NCBI GenBank assembly: GCA_000733355.1
Contig: JNVV01000038.1
Location: 24,871 to 88,870, forward strand
DNA length: 64,000 bases
Direction of reading: 5' to 3'
DNA from: Falciphora oryzae
Lineage: Eukaryota > Ascomycota > Sordariomycetes > Magnaporthales > Magnaporthaceae
The position numbers and the translations under genes are program-made. The notes below the pieces were generated by a model, which saw only the letters and a program-made list of their open reading frames with translations, was not told the DNA's origin and searched no databases. How positions within the stretch are numbered: position 1 is the first letter of the stretch; each line of letters starts with the position of its first letter. Positions 54,926 to 64,000 of this stretch are shown in pieces.

Positions 54926-56140
54926 GGCGAGAGATGGGATGAGGGTCTGTCGGTCGAGGAAGAGGAGGTCGAGAAGATTGATGGGGGAGAGGAGAGAGGG
55001 GAGGAAGAGAGGAGGAGAGAGGAGAGAGGAGATTGGGGTCGAATAGATAGTGATTGAGCCGAAAAGACCGTCTCATCGGCCTATTGCCGTCTTGGGCCAG
55101 CTAGCAGCAGTAGGTTCCTGCGTCGAGGTGGGCCACGACGGGCGGTGGCATCAATCGGGAATGGCCTGGGTTTCCATTGGAGACAGGTGGAAAGACGGCA
55201 GACAGGTCGGCAGCTTGAAGTCAACTGCTGAAGCCACCTCAGTCGGCACCTAACGGCACCATGATTGACGACTTCCTTCCCCCACCTCTCCCCCACCACA
55301 CATGCTCAAATCTCGCCATGGCAGGCAGTCGCAATGGAAGCCAACACCTAGCAGCGGCAGGAATGACGCAGTGCTAGCGTCGCGTTGACAGGGAGGGGCC
55401 GTTTCTGGCACGTGGCGCCGTGCCTCGTCCGCCGTCAATGGAACGTGAGCCAGTGGGGTGGGGCCAAACGGGCCTGCTTTACGGTTGGCAGCCGTGACAG
55501 CACGCGCAGGCCTGCAGGGAGCGGGGAGAATTCAGGGAAGCAAGCGCTGTGCTAGCACCTTTTAGTATCTGATTGCCCTCAAACCCGCCCAGGCGCATCC
55601 CGGGAAGCCCCTTCTGGCAAAATGCCATCATACCGCCATTTTCAACTTTCTTTTTCTTTCATGGACTTCCCACTGTTACACCACCCGACCCCCGCCGTTT
55701 TGCCAGATCCTAATATGCAGGCTGCAGGTTCGGACTTGGCAGCATCAGCTCCCGTCACTTCGCTGCCACGGAACCCGAGGGCCTGGCCTTTGACAGCCCG
55801 TGCCGACATTGACGCAATAAAGTTCGGGCTTGCCCCAGCTGACCACTCCAGTCTTTGTTTGCATACATGCAGCTTGTGCTCGCACAGTCTGCCCCACGAC
55901 GATCCGCCACAGCCGCAATGTGTGTCCGTTACCCGTACGGTTTAGTTTGTCTCCTAGAGGTTTAGCTCCCTCCCTGCCCCGCGCTTGCACGCACATCCCC
56001 TCCGCCGGCCGTGCCCAGCAAGGTTAGGGGCACGGTGCATCTGAGCCAGCCCCTGAACCCCTGAACTCTGTTCTCCCGCTGCGCACAACCGTCCCATCCC
56101 GACATCCGCTGGTAACTCTTCCCGAGAGCTGAACTGTCGG
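54926..56140. other. Intergenic region, about 1.2 kb
   Basis: Upstream of the methyltransferase (with a GAG-rich purine stretch at 54,955-55,030) and 3' of the amine oxidase remnant. No coding signal accepted. Confidence 0.5.
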
Positions 56141-57190
56141 CTACCCTCTACCAGCCCCCAGCCCCTCAATAACCTCCTTCGCAGCCCTCGACCCGGCCCT
56201 GACGGCGCCCTCCAGGTACCCCTTCCAATCGTACGCCGTCTCGCCCCCGCCAAAGTGCAGCGCCCCAACTGGCCTGCGGAGCGCCTCCCCGTACTTGCGC
56301 AGCATCCCCGGCTCTATCGAGTTGGTCGGCGCGCCCCAAATGTGCTCCTCCTTGGTCCACTCGACATTGTTGATCTCGAGCGTGTCGCGCGCCTTGCCCG
56401 CCAGCCCTGCATCCACCGCGCCCGCCAGCGTCGCCAGGTGCTCGATGACGGCCTCGCGCCGCTCCTCATCGGGCAGCGTGTGCCAGCGCGTCGCCGCGTC
56501 GCCTGCGACAAACACCGCGATGCTGTACTGGTCTTGCGACGGGTCCGACGTGTCCAAGCCGAAGCAGACGGGCCCGTTCACGGAGCTGAACTTGCCGTCC
56601 AGCCGGGCGTTGCGCCACCAGGGCTCGCGGCACGACAGGATGAGCTTGGCGTAGATGCCCGGCTTGGTGCTGGAGAAGAGCTCCGTCATTTCCGCGGGCA
56701 GCGCCGGGCTGATCTCGATGTTGGCGTACGTGTTGGCCGGGATGGCGAAGATGACGCGCTTAGCTTGGAACCGCTTACCCTTGCTGGTGGTGACTAGCAC
56801 GCCGTGGCTTGCGTGCGTCACGCTTGTCACCGGGTTGCTGACGAGCACGCTCCCGACCGTCATGGCGTCGGCTAGACCCGTCGCGATGGCCGTGGTTCCT
56901 GCACAGCTTTGTTCTTGGCGTTAGCGTCTTCCACGGGGCTAGACGCTACGGTCCAAGCCATTGTTTTCTGGTGGCAGATACTTGCCCTGCTTGACCTTCA
57001 GATACTGGGCGCCCTTCTCGCCGTCCGCGATGAGACTGACGAGGCCATCTCCGGGTCTGAGGTAGTCAAAGAAGTAATGCGCTCCAACCTCCTCTGGCTC
57101 TCGCCCAACGATCGATGCAACGAGTCTTTTGGTGAGCCCCTGCAGATGCTCGATCTCCCTGAGCCCTTTCTGAGCGACCCGGTCGCTTGT
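56141..57190 (-). pseudogene. N-terminally truncated flavin amine oxidase
   Basis: Two exons of an FAD-dependent amine oxidase: an upstream piece ending near 56978 (IVGREPEEVGAHYFFDYLRP, then DGEKGAQYLKVKQG) and a downstream piece 56141 to about 56904 (TTAIATGLADAMTVGS to HFGGGETAYDWKGYLEGAV). They join as KQGTTAIATG by an intron with a GC donor (GCAAGT..GTGCAG, CTAAC branch). The end has the family's GGGETA..GYLEGA FAD-contact phrase. About 200 N-terminal residues, including the GxGxxG dinucleotide-binding fold, are absent; upstream sequence in this strand is unrelated. Intact enzymes oxidise amines with FAD. A product from here would lack half the cofactor site, so I call it a pseudogene. 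The left part of the frame itself is unbroken, so decay is recent or the 5' end was replaced. Confidence 0.75.
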
Positions 57191-57639
57191 TAAACAGCCG
57201 CACGGTTTACGAGGCTCCAGGGCGTGGGATGGATTCCGGATCGGGTAGCACGCGTGCGATCGGACGATCATGGCCCGTTCCGTAGCTGGACGGCCCGACC
57301 GATAAGCTTTACTCAAGAGTTCACGGCGTGGGACCAGGGGCGGAGAGAGAGAGAGAGTATATTTAACGTTAAAAATATCGGGATCTACCAGTCCCTGCCT
57401 CCCAAGGGGCATATAACGTGCTAGCGCTACCTAAGCTTGTCTACACCAGGCTAAAGTGCTGCTATCAAGGCGGCTAACAAATTAACCCCGAAGGCACACG
57501 GGGGTCGGGCCGCATTCCGGCGCTCCTCAGACCAGGGTGGAGAAGTGGTAAGCTGTCTTGTTGTTTCTCTGTCTTGGCTTTATCTGTCTTGGCCACGGGG
57601 AGCCGCGAGGGGTATAGTACAAGGGGGGTTCTATTATCG
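57191..57639. other. Unassigned sequence at the truncation point
   Basis: It holds a short AG repeat followed by AT-rich sequence (57,340-57,385), unlike the surrounding GC-rich DNA. This may be the remnant of the event that removed the 5' half of the amine oxidase gene. No repeat partner was found in the window. Confidence 0.4.
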
Positions 57640-59245
57640 CTACAGCTGCAGGGCGAAGCGGGTGCGCAGCGTCTCGCCGTACCGGTGGAAGAGCCAGGGC
57701 ACGGGCGTGAAGGCGAGGCAGATGAAGCCCAGCACGCTGTTGCCCCAGCCGAGCCCGAAGCGGGTGTACAGGGGGTTGGCGGTGAGGCCGAGGAAGGCGC
57801 CGAAGGGGCTGCGGATCAGCAGGTTGGCCGCGAGGGCCGAGGCCGCCCCCGCGGCCCCGAACGTGTCGATCAGGTAGATCTGGCCAGGGATCATGACGAA
57901 CAGGGACCCCAGGCCGACGATGAAGGTGCCGAGGATGGGCACGATCCAGTGCACGGCGTACTTGGCGCTCCAGCCGTAGAGGAACAGGCCGAGCGGCGTG
58001 ATGGGGCCGAGCCACTTCATGAGGAGCAGGCGGTTTTCGGGCTTGGGCGGAACACCATCCTCCTGCTGGCTGCGCACCAGGAGCCGGTCGCTGAGCTTGG
58101 TGAAGAGCACGAGGCCGACGGCCATGCCGAGCCCGAGGCCCAGGTAGGCGAGGCCCGCCGTGCCGGCGCTGAAGCCGTACGTGCCGCGAAACACCTCTGG
58201 GAAGGTGGTGAAGAGCAGGAAGATTAGGCCGAACAGGATGCCCGTGTACAGTGAGATGAGCAGCACGATGGGCGACAGCACGAGCAGCTTCAAGGGCCGC
58301 ACGATAGCCGTCACGAGCATCTGGCGCGGCGTCTCCTGGCGCACCACCTTGGGCGTGAGCTGCTGGTTGCCCGTTTCTTTCCGCAGGCGCTCGGCCTTGC
58401 GGCGCAGTAGGACAGGCGCGTTGGTCTCGCGCGCGTAAAGGACGAAGGCGAGTCCGATGACGCCGGCCTGGAGATACTGTTAGTCTACACATACCGGACA
58501 GGACACAACCCGAGAGTATACGCACCAGGATGAGAATAATGCGGAACGTCCACCGCCAGCCGATGTACTCGGAGACGTAACCGCCGATAATGGGCCCCAG
58601 GACGGGACCGAGCAGGGGGCCCGAGGTGAAGAGGGCCATGGCGCGGCCGCGCTGGTCGGGGGCCATCAGATCGGCGACGGTGCCGCCGCCGACGCTCATG
58701 GGGCCGGACGCGGCGCAGCCGGCGATGAAGCGGAAGGCGAGGAACATGCCGGTGCCGGTGCTAAAGGCGCAGCCGGCGGTGAAGGCGATGTAGACGAGGT
58801 TGCAGCCGTGGTAGACGACGAGGCGCCCGTACAGCTCCGACAGCGGCGCCAGCACCAGGGGCCCCAGCGCGAACCCCAACACGTACAGGCTCACCGTCAT
58901 GGCCGCCACGGTGCTGTCGGTGATGGCGAACTCGGAGGCCAGCTGTGCCGCTCCCGGCGCGAACATGGTGGCTGCGAGGTTGCTGTGGGACGCGTGAGCC
59001 AGGAGCAGGCACAGGAGCGGGGGAGTACGGCTATGAGGCACTTACGCGTTGAGCGTCACCAGGCTCACCATGACGATGTGCGCGTTCTTGTCCACGCTCG
59101 ACCAGTTGCGCGGGTTCTGCGGGTCGCCGGGCCCGTTCCAGTCGACAATGTTCGGATCGGGCTTCTCGCCGTCATTGGCCGTCGTCGGCGGCTGGACCGG
59201 CCCCATCTCCAGGTCGGTCGTCGAGGAATCACTCGGTCCTGCCAT
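57640..59245 (-). CDS. MFS drug:H+ antiporter (DHA1 type)
   Basis: Exons 59046-59245, 58526-58982, 57640-58467; introns 58983-59045 and 58468-58525 (GTGCGT, GACTAAC branch, CCAG); 494 aa. The N terminus has the fungal DHA1 phrase VDWNGPGDPQNPRNWS, then VTLNANLAATMFAPGA across the first junction. TM2-3 loop: LAPLSELYGRLVVY; TM4-5 contains the antiporter motif C-like run SGPLLGPVLGPIIGGYV and GWRWTFRI. Twelve helices fit. Known members export polyamines, fungicides or small metabolites; the substrate is unknown. It faces away from a Zn2Cys6 factor gene 690 bp off, a common arrangement for a transporter and its regulator. Confidence 0.94.
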
Positions 59246-59933
59246 GGCTGGGCGAGGGGGGTCGCTTTTCTACAGTCTCGGGCTGCGGATGCGGTCGAAG
59301 GGTCGAGAATCGAACCAGCGGTTTGTGCTTCTTCTGTCTCGTCAAGCGCTGTGCCACAGGGAAAGCGGATGGTCTCGTCAACAACTGCTGGCAGGACGTG
59401 GGCCTCGGCCGCTTTATTCTCTCGCAGGCGTCATCGACTCCTATTCTACGGCCGGCTTTGCGTGCAGGTTCTTGAATCATCTCCGCACCAGCAGTGCTCA
59501 GGTCCGATGCTCCGAGGGGTCGGCTCGGGTCCCCGGAGCGGCGCGCTGTGGGCTCGGCAGCCAGCGTATCTCGCTACCTCCTAGCAGGGCCGCTCCGGAT
59601 ATTACCTCGATCATCTCGCCATGCGCGCAAGGGCCAGTGTTCAGTGGCCTGCTGCCCTAAACTCTGCCGAGTCATGATATGCATATCGCCTGGACAAATT
59701 GGTGGGGGCGCGGATGGGCTTGCCGAAAACAGCCCCTGGTCCTGCGGCTTAGCGCCAGGGACGGACCATCGGCGCGGGCCACCGGAGCGGAGCATCGGAG
59801 CGGAGATAATCGAACATGGAGAGAGGGAGACACTTGCTATGGCGCCACCAGCTTAGGAGGCCCTCCTCTGCCATTGTCGCCAAACTCGGCCCCGGTGCCC
59901 GTGAATTCCCTGATATCCACGGCGTTGCCCGCC
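59246..59933. promoter_or_regulatory. Divergent promoter region, DHA1 transporter / Zn2Cys6 factor
   Basis: 688 bp separate the two divergent starts. CGG and CCG triplets, the half-sites read by Zn2Cys6 factors, are frequent, but GC-rich DNA makes this weak evidence; no site is claimed. Confidence 0.5.
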
Positions 59934-62529
59934 ATGTCCAACGACAGCAGCCATCACCAGCGTCCCGCGACGGGAGCGGCAGCAGCAGCAGCAGCAGCAG
60001 CGGCGTCTCCTGTGGTGGAATGGGGGCCAGGCACGACGGCGCGGGGCAGAGCCCGCCTGCCCTCGAGTCGCCGGCGGGACCGGCCACAGCTGTCGTGCAA
60101 CCTGTGCCGCCAGAGAAAGTGAGTCGAGCCCCGCCGTGTGGCCCGCGTGGGCTGGCGGCTGGCTGACAAGGCCCCCTCTCTCCAGATTGCGCTGCGATCG
60201 GCAGCTCCCCTGTGCCAACTGCGCCAGGCGCGCCCTGGACTCGTCGTGTTCGTACCCCCCGACTGCCACCAACTCTCATCCACAGACGGCGGGGACGGCG
60301 CCGGGGGACGCGTCGTCGTCGCCCGTCATGGTACAGGACCGCATCAAGCATCTGGAGCGGCTGCTGGTCGATCTGATGCGGTCCCAGCAGCAGCACCAGG
60401 CGCTTCGACCCCCCGAGGACCGGGCTCCCAGCGCCCCGTCGACGCCCGATTACGGCCCCTCGTCACCCGCGGCGTCGTCAGATTGCGGGAGCATCCACCT
60501 GACCAAGTCCGGCGCGAGCTACGTCAACAGCGCGCACTGGGCCGCCGTGCTCAACAGCATCGACGACCTCAAGGGCCACTTCGAGGACGAGGAGCCGCAG
60601 CCGCAGCACAACAGGCCGGATGAGACCGGGCCGCCGCTGTTCGGCGAGGCCCCCGCGCCCCGGCTTAGCGGCCCGCAGCTGCTCTACGGCTGCTCCGTGG
60701 CGGCCACCAAGGAGGAGATCCTGGCGTCCGTCCCCCCGCGGCCCGTCGTCGACCAGCTGGTCTCGTGCTACTTCAACTCGTTCGAGATGTCACCGGGTGT
60801 GTGTGCCTGTGCGTGCTCCCGTGAAAACAGTGGAATGCTAACCATATCGCAGCCGTTCTCCACAGCGGCCAGTTTCTGCATGAGGTAAAACATCGCCCTT
60901 CAACTGTCCCCCTTCCAGCCGCTAATGTGACGTCAGTATGAGGAGTTTTGGAAAAACCCGTCGGCGAGCTCCATCATCTGGGTCGGCCTCCTGTTCACCC
61001 TCATGTGCCTGGCCAGCCAGTTCCAACGCCACCGGCTCGACCCGGACATCCAGACGCCGGAGATGCTGTCGACCCGGCGGCACCTGCAGGACCGGGTCGA
61101 GACGTTCCGGCAGCGCATCGTGCAGTGCCTCATCATGGGCGACTACATCAAGGGCGGGCCGCACGTGCTCGAGACGCTCGTGCTGTACCTGGCCACCGAG
61201 CTGTTCCGCAGCAGCGACGCCGAGGCGGGCATGTGGATGCTCGTGGGCACCATCACGCAGCTCGCCATGCGCATGGGCTACCACCGCGACCCCAAGCACT
61301 TTTCCTGCCTGACGCCGTTCGCCGGCGAAATGCAGCGCCGCGTGTGGATCACCATCGTCGAGGCCGACCTCGGCGTCTCGGCGCAGATGGGCCTGCCGCG
61401 CCTGATCAAGCCGTGGCAGGTCGACACGAGCGAGCCCTCGAACCTGCTGGACCGCGACTTCGACCTGGCCACGCCCGAGCTGCCGCCGTCGCGGCCCGAG
61501 ACAGACCTGACGCCCGTCTTGTTCCGCATCGTCTGGGCCCGCATCTCCAAGGTCGTGGGCGCCGTGTGGGACCTGGCCACCAACATCCGCCCGTATCGGT
61601 ACGCCGACGTGCTGAGCATGGACCGGGACCTCCAGGAGGCACATGCGTCCATCCCGGAGTGCCTGAAGTGGCGCTCGCGGGCCCTCTGCATCGCCGACTC
61701 GCCCCAGGCCGTCATGCAGAAGGTCACGCTCGAGATCGTCATCCACCGCGCGCGCATCGTGCTGCACCGCCGCTACCTGCGGCCGCCCGCCGAGGACACG
61801 CAGTACGGCCACTCGCGCCAGAAGTGCCTCGGCGCCGCCCTGGGGCTGCTCGAGTTCCAGGAGATGCTCCGCGAGAAGACGGAGCCGCTGGGCCAGCTCA
61901 GCCAGGAGCGCTGGCGCGTGTCGTCTCTCGTCACGCACCATTTTCTCCTCGCCGTCAGCGTCCTGTGCTCCTACCTGCAGCAGGCGCACGACGACGAGGC
62001 GCCGCGCCCCGAGGGCGGCGCCGACATCACGACGGGCGCAATTCGGGATGCCCTCAGGAAGTCCCACGAGATCTGGGCCCGGTCGAGCGGCCTGTCCAAG
62101 GAGGCGCAGAAGGCGGCCAAGGCGCTGAGTGTGGTGCTGGGCATCGAGAGCTCGGCCCAGGCTACTCCGGAAGCGGGCGATACACCCCATGTGGCGGCGT
62201 CACCAGCGGCGTACGCTGGCATGGGAGAACTTTATCAAGGTACAATGGCGCTGACACAACGAATAAATCCAATGGCAGCACTGACGCACTGTATCGCAAG
62301 CAGAACACCCTCCGGGCTTCGGCCTCCACTTCCCCGTCTTTAATGCCACCTCGTGGGCGAGTTGGCCGGGCCAGACGGGCGTCGAGCCCATGGCCTCCTT
62401 CTCGACTTCGGCGCCCGCGACGGGCCTCAGCCCGTTTACAATGAACGGTACGTGCGTATGGCGATCCCGCGCGGGCGAGCTAAAAGGAGAGCCCAGCTAA
62501 CAATCCCGGCAGCGATGGACCCGATGTAG
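59934..62529 (+). CDS. Zn2Cys6 transcription factor, six exons
   Basis: Exons 59934-60118, 60186-60796, 60853-60884, 60937-62239, 62304-62447, 62513-62529; 763 aa. The zinc cluster spans the first intron: [20 protein letters not shown], Cys55, 58, 65, 71, 74, 83. The 32-base third exon supplies [10 protein letters not shown], which rebuilds the family phrase before [10 protein letters not shown]; without it the frame breaks. The fungal transcription factor domain covers about residues 265-500 ([17 protein letters not shown].., [15 protein letters not shown]). The last exon adds only five codons (..MDPM). An Ala run (15-24, from GCA repeats) precedes the cluster, and a coiled-coil-like stretch [15 protein letters not shown] follows it. 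It probably controls the divergent transporter (inference from position). Confidence 0.92.
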
Positions 62530-62808
62530 TCTCAGAGGCTCAGACAGATGGCCAGAAGAATCGCCTGCAATCGCCTTCAATTTGATTGGCTGGGGCTCGA
62601 AGTCACTGGTCTGTGCGGCGGGTCATTTGTGGGGCGGGTCGATTCTTCTGGATCTAGTCTGAGGCACGAAGGTGAATTTTGCCCGCGCATGTCACTTTGG
62701 CCCATATAAAAAAAAAGTGCCCTATTTACGAACTCGGCCACAATTACGTCATTTTTGGCCCTATGAAAAATTATATTGCACGTATTGGCAGTGTGCACTA
62801 ACAGCGCA
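62530..62808. other. Short AT-richer spacer
   Basis: Between the factor gene and the subtilisin-like remnant. A nine-A run at about 62,709 and AT-rich sequence to 62,790 differ from the flanks. Nothing identified. Confidence 0.4.
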
Positions 62809-63770
62809 ATGCCAAGATTTGATGAATTTGAGGAAGGTGTCATCGACTCTGGGGTTGATCTTTCGGACCCTGTTGTTAAGAGAGAGCGCCACCGGATCAA
62901 ATGCCGGAGCTAGACCGACCGAGACGCTGAGAACTGCGATGATGTCCGCGGCCACGGCACCCACCTGGTTCGTCTTGTCTTGAAGGCGAACAACACCGCT
63001 CATATACTTGTTGCAAAAATCGCCGAAAAGCGCGTGGTTGGAAAGGAGTGTCTCACCAAGCTTGAAAAGGTAGTATGAATGGGGCTGGCCTCCCGCAGCG
63101 TACTTACTTCTGTTCCGAACCGGACGCTCACCAACTTGACACGTTCCCGCAGGCAATCCAATGGGCTGTGCAAGAAGGTGCCCATGTCCTCTCGCTCTCG
63201 CTGGGGTTCGAGAACCCATACCCAGAGTTGTGCAAGCCAGTAGAGGAGGCCCTGGACCAGGCCATGGACCCCGACCGACCACGGCGAACGGTCATCTTCG
63301 CGGCGGCCGGCAACTGCGGCCTCAACCACGACCAGCCGACCTGGCCCGCGCGCGACGATCGCGTCATAGCCGTGCACGCCGTTACTGGCTTCGACCACAG
63401 CCTGGGGATGGCGCCTCCCGGCGACGGCGGCGGGAAAAGGTTGGTCACGCTGGGTATAGAGATCGAGTCGGAACGTAAGGGGCAAAAACAGTGACTGAGG
63501 GGGACGTCCTTTGCTACGCCCATTGCTGCCGCCATCGCGGCGAGCATTCTCGGGTTTGCACGGCGGGGGTTTGGGGACAAGGACGGGGCGTATTGGAATC
63601 TTCTGTGCAGCAACGCCGGCATGCGCAAGGCCTTCAAGGAGATGAGCACCGTGTCGGGCTCGCAGGGCCAGGTGCGCTACCTGCGCCCATGGTCGTTGCA
63701 CCTACCAAAGGGTGGAGAGAGATCGAACGAAGAGATCCTGAGGATCTTGAAAAAGAGGATAGCGCGGTAA
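62809..63770 (+). pseudogene. Subtilisin-like (S8) peptidase gene with two in-frame stops
   Basis: All four active-site motifs are visible in one spliced frame: VIDSGVD (Asp, about 62842-62862), GHGTHLVRL (His), AAAGN (oxyanion Asn) and GTSFATPIAAAIAA (Ser, about 63507). An intron 63070-63152 joins KLEK to AIQWAVQEGAHVLSLSLGF. The frame is broken by TAG at 62911 (where relatives have Trp or a neighbouring residue) and TGA at 63492, just before the catalytic Ser motif; it ends at TAA 63768. A 5' portion is also missing. The type resembles peptidase domains found alone or within NLR-like fungal proteins. Both stops can arise by one C-to-T change (on one or the other strand). As it stands no active protease can be made. 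Confidence 0.8.
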
Positions 63771-64000
63771 TTAGACGGGAGAATCCCAAGACAGTCACCG
63801 CTGCGCTGTCGCCACTTCTCAAGAAGCAGCCCGGGTCCGAATGGGATGGCAGTGATGCTGCGTGCGAAACAGGCACCGCGCCGTGCTCCCTTCATGTTGT
63901 GATAAATGCCGAGGTAGGCAATTACCTGGTACCTGGTCAGGTTACAACCACCTCGATAGCGCTACCCGAATCTGCACTTTGGATGATAGGTGGTTTGCGA
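63771..64000. other. Right window edge, no gene seen
   Basis: 230 bp downstream of the peptidase remnant without a recognisable feature; any gene here is cut by the window edge. Confidence 0.4.

Noticed and set aside
60922..62444. Long frames on both strands (422 and 498 codons) over the Zn2Cys6 factor
   Set aside because: They are shadows of exon 4 of the factor; composition is Arg/His/Pro-rich with no domain.
45752..62529. A complete secondary-metabolite gene cluster
   Set aside because: P450, methyltransferase, transporter and regulator are present, but there is no polyketide synthase, peptide synthetase, terpene synthase or other backbone enzyme, and CYP505 acts mainly on fatty acids.
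63474..63505. A small intron removing the TGA at 63492 in the subtilisin-like gene
   Set aside because: The only GT..AG pair that would remove it spans about 28 bp, shorter than any intron in this window (minimum about 52 bp).

Overview
The window is nuclear DNA of a filamentous ascomycete (Pezizomycotina, most likely Sordariomycetes). The evidence is the gene types (Opi1/CCG-8-type regulator, CYP505 self-sufficient P450, LaeA-like methyltransferase, DUF3716, Zn2Cys6 factors, PDDEXK_12-like protein), short introns of about 55-140 bp with CTAAC-like branch sites and GT..AG ends, GC-rich third codon positions, and a transposon bearing mutations of the RIP type (repeat-induced point mutation, C to T, mostly in CpA). 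No species call is possible from sequence alone. I see no tRNA, rRNA or CRISPR.

1-7.9 kb: gene-free flanks around a complete Ty1/copia LTR element (1213-6824) with two 186-bp LTRs and a perfect 5-bp target duplication GATGG. Its single Gag-Pol frame (1465-6600) keeps its phase throughout but carries 34 internal stops, all TAA or TAG. 7.9-19 kb: a four-exon adenylate-kinase-like P-loop gene, an NmrA-like dehydrogenase-fold gene, a decayed sugar-porter pseudogene, a Dal5/Liz1-type MFS carrier, a DUF5672 membrane-anchored protein, and a 903-residue disordered protein with DPW motifs.

19.9-44.2 kb is a core, conserved block: DUF3716 protein, cytosolic Fe-S assembly ATPase Cfd1, S-adenosylmethionine decarboxylase (long leader), a four-helix membrane protein, a transcription factor with two tandem Zn2Cys6 clusters, a polytopic membrane protein, AP-1 mu (apm1), the Opi1/CCG-8 regulator, and a DUF1810 protein. 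These are single-gene units with no obvious pathway link, apart from AP-1 mu and the possible adaptor ligand at 16-19 kb.

45.7-64 kb looks accessory: CYP505 fused P450/reductase, a PDDEXK-like protein whose ETK core is changed, an intracellular GH43 beta-xylosidase, a LaeA/UMTA-type methyltransferase with a 24-bp coding minisatellite, an N-terminally truncated amine oxidase, a DHA1 drug/proton antiporter divergent from a Zn2Cys6 factor (a likely regulator-transporter pair), and a subtilisin-like gene with two in-frame stops. No PKS, NRPS or terpene synthase is present, so this is not a complete secondary-metabolite cluster as seen here. Splice sites were placed by eye from reading frame, GT/GC..AG and branch-site patterns and by fit to the protein family; no alignment or database search was run.
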